Source: Bicyclus anynana (taxonomy: Eukaryota; Arthropoda; Insecta; Lepidoptera; Nymphalidae). Taken from it: a DNA stretch of 64,000 nucleotides. Under the pieces are notes generated by a model. The model did no database searches, was not told the DNA's origin, and was given only the letters and a program-made list of their open reading frames with translations. The position numbers and the translations under genes are program-made. Location: positions 8,877,068 to 8,941,067 of the forward strand of contig NC_069108.1 of NCBI RefSeq assembly GCF_947172395.1, written 5' to 3'. Shown here one piece after another: positions 57,806-64,000 of this stretch. Within the stretch, counting starts at the first letter, position 1; the number at the start of each line of letters is the position of its first letter.

Positions 57806-58020
57806 TACTAGCGGACGCGAGCGACTTCGTCCACGTGAAACTCGATGTAAACTTTCAACTACCTCTACCCTACCCCTACAAAAAAAAAGTATCGTATGTC
57901 CTTCTCCTGGCTCTAAACTACCTCCCTGCCAATTTTCAGCTTAATCGGTTCAGCCGTTCTTGAGTTATAAGTGGAGTAACTAACACGACTTTCTTTTATA
58001 TAGGTATATAGTGACTATAA
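57806..58020 (+). repeat. RTE-like LINE 3' end
   Basis: ACTAGCGGACGCGAGCGACT, AAACTCGATGTAAACTTTCA, then CGGTTCAGCCGTTCTTGAGT and a TATATAGG end. Confidence 0.6.
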
Positions 58021-58159
58021 ATTGAGATGTAAGCTATCCTATCTTTCAAGTTGGATTAAAATGCACACGAAATGCAAATCAAATTTAAAATCGGTTTAGT
58101 AGTTGGGAGTCCATCGCGGACAAACACGTGACACGAAATTTTTATATATATATAAAGAT

Positions 58160-58475
58160 ATAAAAATGAATTGCTGTTCGTTAGTCTCGCTAAAACTCGA
58201 GAACGGCTGAACGGATTTATCTCATCTTGGTCTTGAAATGTTCGTGGAGGTATAGGGAAGGTTTAAAAGGTGAGAAAAATTAGAACAATAGCTGGGAAAA
58301 CCATAAAATCAACCCTTTTTTATTTCCTATACAAACGTTTAAGAGTCAAGCGGTAGGGGTAGGGTAGGGGTAGGGGTAGGGGTATGGGGTAGGGTAGGGG
58401 TAGGTTAGGGGTAGGGTAGGGATAGAGAATAAGTGCACTTATGTCAAAACGAAGCTTGACCGGGTCCGCTAGTAT
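58160..58475 (-). repeat. RTE-like LINE 3' end
   Basis: The inverse of 11256-11535 (GTTAGTCTCGCTAAAACTCG ... AAACGAAGCTTGACCGGGTC), with AGGGGTAGGGT repeats in the middle. Confidence 0.65.
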
Positions 58476-58573
58476 ATATATAAAGATGATCGTGTATTAA
58501 TATATATTCATGTTTATATTACGATAACTGTCAGAAAGTAAAACAAATATAAATAACAGGTAATTTAACTTAC

Positions 58574-59006
58574 CTTTAACGTTATTTTCGTCTTCAGTTC
58601 CGGTATCATCCGAATCGCCTTCGTTTTTTACCGCGCTTTTATTTGTAGTATTCGTAACCAGCTGAGAGAACAAGGGATGTGCTCTATCCAAGTGTCTCTT
58701 CAAATTGGTAGTCGTGGATTTGTAAGAAAACATGCGTTTGCAATAATTGCATTCGGCCAAATAATCACAGCCCGTGTCATAGAAGTGGTTCCACATAACC
58801 GATTTATTTACTCTGTTTCGACGTTCCCCAGTTTTATTTGAAGTATCTCTCAAACATTCCGGATGGTGTTTCACCAAATGTACTTTCAAGTCAGCATTGG
58901 TTTCGAAATCTACCTTTTCATCGCATATCAGGCATTGCACTCTTCTACCGTTTGTGGTCAATTCGATTGAGTCTCTCTTATACCAATCCCATACAGCACT
59001 CGACAT
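58574..59006 (-). CDS. 5' exon with two BED zinc fingers
   Basis: The frame starts at the ATG at 59006 and reads MSSAVWDWYKRDSIEL. BED finger 1: W6/W8, C25-x2-C28, H43 and H47/H48. BED finger 2: W72, C86-x2-C89, H105-x4-H110 (HLDRAH). The exon then becomes acidic (DSDDTGTEDENN) and ends at a G-GTAAG donor (58574/58573) in phase 1. It can join 34538-34626 and 32906-33460 to give a 358-aa nuclear, probably DNA-binding, protein; the intron would be 24 kb. An upstream in-frame ATG at 59102 would add 32 unconserved residues, so I chose the one directly before the finger. BED fingers also occur in hAT transposases, but no transposase core follows. Confidence 0.78.
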
Positions 59007-59404
59007 TATTGTATGAAAGTATAAATAACTGTTCTGTATTAGTATTAATAACGCGAGGTTACTATACCTGCTCTGAGTGTCACACCGCACAACGCAACAC
59101 AATATGGCGGTCAGCCATAGACAAACATAGAGGTAATTATTCTTTTATCTCGTGCGGTGGCCGCGATGGGTTCTAATTTATTAGAGTCCAAAAAAAAATA
59201 TTTTGAAAGTTGTACCAAAAAGTTTAATTGAAAATTAAATTAAATTCCTCACCATATTCCTGAAAAAGTTAAGCTTAAATAGTTTTCTTGCGTATGCATA
59301 GATGGCAAAAAGTACTTGTGGTGTACCTAAAATCCAGGAAAAAAGTATTAATTTCTGTGACAGTAGCTAGAACTCAAGGGCATAGAGAGCGGTGGTAATT
59401 CAAT

Positions 59405-59857
59405 CTCAGACTAATTATAGAAGGACCTGTTGTGCACTCATAGTCATAGTCACTAACCAAATTGTCTGTCATTTTCTGAGGAAAACGAGCTTAGATTTGG
59501 TATATATCTTATACTAAACTTGAAGTTTTTGCTCGTTTTTACATAATTCAATTACACAAAAAAATAATAATAATAAATAAATATACTTAAACAATACACA
59601 TCACTATCTAGCCCCAAAGTAAGCATACAGAGAAGCTTGTGTAATGGGTACCAAGACAGTTGATATTATAATATTCATATAATATAATTACACAAAAAGG
59701 TATTTTTACGGAGCTCTTTAACCGACGAACACGATTACAACTATTTAACATCGATTCTATAGAGACAGTTTTTATAATCGCATTAGATCGTTGATCATAT
59801 ACTTTGACAGAAAAGTAACGTCTAGCGAGGCAGGTCCTATAGAATAATTGGTCTGAG
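59405..59857. mobile_element. MITE family J with nested SINE, 9-bp TSD
   Basis: CTCAGACTAATTATAGAAGG and AGAATAATTGGTCTGAG ends. TAATTCAAT is repeated at 59396-59404 and 59858-59866. A SINE E fragment is inserted at 59563-59685. Confidence 0.88.
59563..59685 (-). repeat. SINE family E fragment with 13-bp TSD
   Basis: The inverse of the 3' part of 5505-5780 (ATCACTATCTAGCCCCAAAG). It is flanked by AATTACACAAAAA at 59550-59562 and 59686-59698, as expected for LINE-mediated insertion. Confidence 0.85.
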
Positions 59858-60172
59858 TAATTCAATGTACTCTATGGGTAGATTCTGTAAAAAAAAAAAT
59901 ATGAGCACTTGATCAATATTTTGACGTTTGTTTGGTTGTGTGCATGTGGTCTGTGACAAAAGCAGTAAATATAATATGTTCCTTGGACAAAAGTCAAATG
60001 AAGATCAACGGGAACCACGCGGCATCAGCTATTAACTCGTATTTGGTAAGATTTATTGCGGTGTTTTTTTTGCTATAATCATGTGTAAAAAGATATAGTT
60101 AACAATACACACTGTTGAGTATTAGTATCATACCAACCCATCTTTATGTATCTGACAAGTAAAAGAATCCAG

Positions 60173-60405
60173 TCCGGGGCATGCACCTCCAACTTTTCAG
60201 TTGTGAGCATTTTAAGAAATGAAATATCACATCAACATCACAAACATCATGAGGAAACCTGCATACCAGAGAATTTTCTTAAATCTCTGTGTGTGTGAAG
60301 TCTGTCAATCCACGTTGGGCCAGTGTGGTGGACTATTGACCTAACCCCTTTCTTTCTGAGAGGAGACTCGAGCTCGGCAGTGAGCCGAATATGGGTTGAA
60401 AATGA
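60173..60405 (+). repeat. SINE family B, 5' truncated
   Basis: It starts at GTCCGGGGCATGCACCTCCA and runs to CGAATATGGGTTGAAAATGA. Confidence 0.85.
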
Positions 60406-60407
60406 TG

Positions 60408-60733
60408 AAGATACAATCATTACATTATACAATATTAATTTTATTCTGAAAATTAATATATTAGCAGCAAAATCTGTAAAATGAAAATAAGTATCCAAAG
60501 CTGCTTTGGATACTCGTTCTAATATAAAACTTGCTGCACTTCTAGAGAGGGCAAGGTATTTAAGCAAGTTACAGAGAGATTTTGCTGGTAATCCTCTCGC
60601 ACCCACTTCTACGGCGTACAGACTAACTACATAGCCATGTTTAGTTAGTTCATAATATTTATTCACTTTTAAACTGTGATCCTTCGGAATGTTAGTCTCC
60701 CACGGCACAGTAAACCAAACCCCCTTTATCTCT
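60408..60733 (-). pseudogene. Retroelement coding fragment (VPWE...VEVGARG motif)
   Basis: The minus strand reads KGVWFTVPWETNIPKDHS, then LYAVEVGARGLPAKSLCNLL and ALSRSAASFILERVSKAALD. I associate this VPWE / VEVGxRG pattern with the C-terminal part of reverse-transcriptase polyproteins that are widespread in animals. No start is seen, and the 3' side runs into AT-rich sequence and a SINE. Confidence 0.55.
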
Positions 60734-60778
60734 TTATGATATGTATTAGTAAAGATAACAATATTTAATATTTTTTAG

Positions 60779-62174
60779 TAACAGAGCTGTACGAGATCTC
60801 CAGCTGAGAGAAGAGAGAGCTGTTCTCGCAGAGAGAGAGAAACAGCTCCAAACTTCAGTTCCTGCGGAACCAGAGGGAGGTGCAGTGCTGTGAGTGATAT
60901 TATTTTTCTTTTTCTCGAGGGACCACTTACTGGTCTCAGCTTTTTTTGTTATGGCCAAGTCAGTCAGTCAGTTGGCTTGACTAGCGCAAGAATATTTATG
61001 GTGGCAAGAGCCCAGTTTATTACATTACTTTTTCCAGTTATTAAACTGTGATGAATGTCATAAAATGTTATATTTTTTCAGTGAAGCATTGCAACCCACC
61101 ACCCCGGTGGGGCATAAACATCCCGGATCAGACCAATTGCTCCTGGGAGCCCGGGCTGTTAAAAGGCCAAAAAGGTATTCCATCTGTCAATTACTAATTC
61201 TGTAGTCACTTTTTATGCCTATCAATAAACATTATGACTAATTTTCACTTTTTACCTGACTGCAAGAAGGGTTATGTTTTTCGCGCGTATCTTGTATGTA
61301 TGTATGTATGTAATATTCTTTATTACCTCATATCTTCCAAACCACTGAACGGATTTACGTAATTAGGATATCGTTAAATTTGTCCCAATAACCCAAGTGT
61401 TCTTAGATAGATGAAACTAAAAAAAAATAACAAGATGACTGTGAGACGCTATAGACTCAACGTGAATTTTTTTTTTTCTAATACTGCAATATGGGTATCA
61501 AATTCAAGAGCTTTTTGTGAGGATTCTAAAATGGATGTTTAAAAAAATAGTCCAGACTGTTTTCTAACTGCTTTCTACACTTCTGGACTGAGCTTGTTTT
61601 TTTTATAGTCAGGTTTTTTATTTGTTTAATTAATTTATTTATTATCATGGAAGGACATCTATAGACCGGGAGCAGTGGCCTGAACCAACCCCCTCCACTT
61701 ACGCAGCTGCTGATGCAATACAAGCAGGTACTTTTTTTTTATTGAAAGAATATTTAGATTTAGATAGGAGTGGTTATGAGAACCATCTCTCTGTGTTGAG
61801 TTTAGCCTATGTACCTGACTGACCTGTTGAGGCTCAAGTTGTGAAAAACTATCATACCATTTTGTGTTTTGAAGTCTTAAAATAAACATACCCACAAAAT
61901 AATGTTATCTCTATTGTGTTTTGTTACAGATCTTTGGGTATCCAGCCCTGAGGCGAGTCCGGGGCCATCTACGGTGGTGATGAGCCCATTAACGACTGGG
62001 TCTTGGACTCCGAAGAGGAATGGGATGATGGCCCAGAATGTTTTTTTTAATTATTTTTCTATTTTATTACTAGTTTTTCTTGGGGGTTTTTGTTTTTTAA
62101 AGTATTTTATTATTTATTATTTAGTTTTCTCAACATTTCTCTTCACTGCTCTGCTCCTATTGATCGTAGCGTAA
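60779..62174 (+). CDS. Unrecognised gene fragment, four phase-consistent exons
   Basis: Exons 60779-60889, 61082-61174, 61654-61727 and 61930 to a stop at 62172-62174. The junction phases are 2, 2 and 1 and all keep the frame open. Exon 1 reads RAVRDLQLREERAVLAEREK (a charged, coiled-coil-like helix). Exon 2 is LEALQPTTPVGHKHPGSDQL and onward to VKRPKR. Exon 3 is SIDREQWPEPTPSTYAAADA. Exon 4 begins DLWVSSPEASPGPSTVVMSP. The third acceptor (ATGGAAG) has a weak pyrimidine tract. After about 62040 the frame runs through T-rich sequence into an RTE tail, so the natural C-terminus may be lost or lie in another frame (an acidic IYGGDEPINDWVLDSEEEWD reading overlaps exon 4). No 5' exon was found. 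It may be a captured or transposon-borne gene. Confidence 0.45.
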
Positions 62175-62400
62175 TGAAAAGTATACTATAACCTGCCCAG
62201 GAGTATGACGAATAATTGTACCAAGTTTCGTTAAAATCCGTCCAGTAGTTTTTGTTTCTATAAAGAACATACAGACAGACAAAAATTTTACTGATTGCAT
62301 TTTTGGCATCAGTATCGATCACTAATCACCCCCTGATAGTTATTTTGGAAATATATTTCATGTACAGAATTGACCTCTCTACAGATTTATTATAAGTATA
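62120..62400 (+). repeat. RTE-like LINE 3' tail
   Basis: TTCTCTTCACTGCTCTGCTC, TATTGATCGTAGCGTAATGA and GTTAAAATCCGTCCAGTAGT, the same block as 3110-3245. Confidence 0.6.
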
Positions 62401-62639
62401 GATATAGATAAATTATCAATAATATATATTTTTTAATTTTTTATATTATACTTATATTTATTTATATTTTTGTATATATTTTATTTTTATTAGTTTTTCT
62501 CAGGGGTTTTGTTTTTTTTTATTTAATTAATTAAATACTACAGTACCTGAAGTTGGATGTGAGATTTTTCTTAATACTTTTTTGTTATAATTTGTTCGTT
62601 GGATCTTTTTAACTACATCAAATTTTTTTTTTTTTTTTT

Positions 62640-62850
62640 TTATTTTTTTATTTTTTTTTTTCGGGGGGGAAATCTCTTTGTGAGATACCCGACTTATTGG
62701 GGGACAAGACGGGTTATGTGGGACTTACCACTAAAACCCCCTCGGTGGCCACCCTCAGTGCATATTGGGATGCTCCGGGATCTCTTTTGAATTCGCCGGT
62801 GCATCCGTTGCACTACGCCTCTAGTGCTCGTCTAACAGTATATATATTTT
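62640..62850 (+). repeat. Unclassified fragment after a T-run
   Basis: A poly-T run (62622-62660) leads into a moderately GC-rich piece with an open frame reading LGDKTGYVGLTTKTPSVATL. I do not recognise it; a degenerate retroelement is likely from the context. Confidence 0.3.
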
Positions 62851-63272
62851 TTTATGATGTCATACCACGCATAGCAGCTTGTGCCACTCTAAGCTGCTAT
62901 CTTCCAGTGTCGACTTTAACTACATCCTATTATTGTAATGTTTTAGTAATAGCTGGTAACGACTAACTGAAGATGTGTACTTACTTACTTTTAAAATTAC
63001 TTGTATTAATTTATCTTGTACTATTCAATTGAACTTTAATAAATATTATTCTCAGTCGTACATTTTATATTTATGTAATTAATTTTTAGATCTAAGGTTT
63101 TTTTTGTGAATAGTTTTTAACAACAGATTAGTTTAAGTAAAAAATAATTAATTTATATAAATACAGTACCTGGAGTTGGTAGTGATTATTTTTATTGCAC
63201 TATACAATAATTGTATACTTAGTTTTAGATAAGTTAGTGTAGTAAGTATATAATAAGTTAGTATTAGTTAGT

Positions 63273-63332
63273 TAAAATGGCTAACTACTTTTTTTTTGAC
63301 TAAAAAAAAAAAAAAAGTAGTTAGCCATTTTA
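63273..63332. repeat. Perfect 24-25 bp stem hairpin
   Basis: TTAAAATGGCTAACTACTTT plus a T-run is mirrored by an A-run plus AGTAGTTAGCCATTTTAG around a 5-nt loop. Confidence 0.75.
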
Positions 63333-63347
63333 GTTAAAATGGAGAGC

Positions 63348-63620
63348 AGTGATAGCTCAGTGGATATGACCTCTGCCTCCAATTCCGGAGGGTGTGGGTT
63401 CGAATCCTGTCCGGGGCATGCACCTCCAACTTTTCAGTTGTGTGCATTTTAAGAAATTGAAAATCACCTGCATACCAGAAAATTTTCTTGATTCTCTGCG
63501 TGTCATGTCATGAAGTCTGGCAATCCGCATTGGGCCAGCGTGGTGGACTATTGGCCTAACCCCTCTCATTCTGAGAGGAGACTCGAGCTCAGCAGTGAGC
63601 CGAATATGGGTTGATGACGA
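63348..63620 (+). repeat. SINE family B
   Basis: Full head and tail (AGTGATAGCTCAGTGGATAT to CGAATATGGGTTGATGACG), with a deletion after AAATTGAAAATCACC. Confidence 0.87.
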
Positions 63621-63934
63621 GTTAAAATGGTGGTAAAGAAAAAACCACCTTGGCTGAGTTTAAAGTTTTCTACTTACCACCAATAAATCATGACATAACT
63701 TGACATTTCAGAACTGCTTATTTACTTGAAATAAAAGAATTTTTAATTTTGCACCCTCGATTTGACTTTTTTTCCGTAGATATACGGGATAAAATGTGCC
63801 GCCGTTACTCGCAGATAATGTGGCTTTCCACTAATGAAAGAATTTTTAAAATCGGTCCAGTTCTTTGGGAGCCTATTCGTAATTTACAAGCAAAAACCAA
63901 ATGTTTAGAAAACAAACATTGTTAAATTTATTTT

Positions 63935-64000
63935 TTAAAAATATTTATCCCTAAAGTTGGTGTCAAAAACCCCTAAAATCGCCTTAATTATTGAGTTGTC
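63935..64000. mobile_element. hAT-type element family K, partial at window edge
   Basis: AAATATTTATCCCTAAAG and AACCCCTAAAATCGCCTTAA match the terminal part of 18931-19629; the window ends inside it. Confidence 0.65.

Overview
The window looks like nuclear DNA of a ditrysian lepidopteran (butterfly or moth). It is AT-rich with short intron-broken genes, and it is crowded with tRNA-derived SINEs, RTE- and CR1/Jockey-like LINE tails and many hAT-type and other inverted-repeat MITEs. I see no bacterial-type operons, no CRISPR array and no functional tRNA or rRNA gene. Gene calls come from reading splice sites, phases and protein motifs by eye.

Layout. (1) 0.7-4.1 kb, plus strand: a four-exon gene for a UPF0669 (C6orf120-like) secreted protein. 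(2) 4-11.8 kb: a transposon field that includes a 1.67 kb foldback element (6216-7885) holding a spliced, broken coding remnant. (3) 11.8-14.6 kb, minus strand: a four-exon TMX2-like thioredoxin-related ER membrane protein, with a tandemly duplicated 5' flank (14605-15193) and a transposon starting 40 bp past its stop. (4) 15-23 kb: no host gene seen, mostly MITEs. (5) 23.2-30 kb, plus strand: a TATA-containing, GC-rich promoter region and a small PNRC-like ORF. It is followed by about 6 kb with no gene but a 20-bp minisatellite, 30-bp repeats, a diverged array of hairpin-forming units, two other hairpins and a large foldback. A Pumilio-type motif and AATAAA lie at the far end, so this may be one very long 3' UTR. 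(6) 32.9-59.0 kb, minus strand: a BED zinc-finger/BESS-like gene. Its two 3' exons (34.6 and 33.4 kb) are phase-compatible with two different 5' exons, one at 59.0 kb with two BED fingers and one at 36.9 kb with one BED finger. The 24 kb between is transposon-rich intron. (7) 59.4-64 kb: transposons and a plus-strand chain of four phase-consistent exons of unknown identity (60779-62174).

The host genes are unrelated in function (secreted protein, ER thioredoxin-like protein, mRNA-decay/nuclear-receptor adaptor, putative DNA-binding protein). The most notable points are the hairpin-rich region after the PNRC-like gene, the alternative BED exons, a MITE family whose 2-bp target duplication is shown by a filled/empty site pair inside this window, and the foldback transposon with a spliced remnant.
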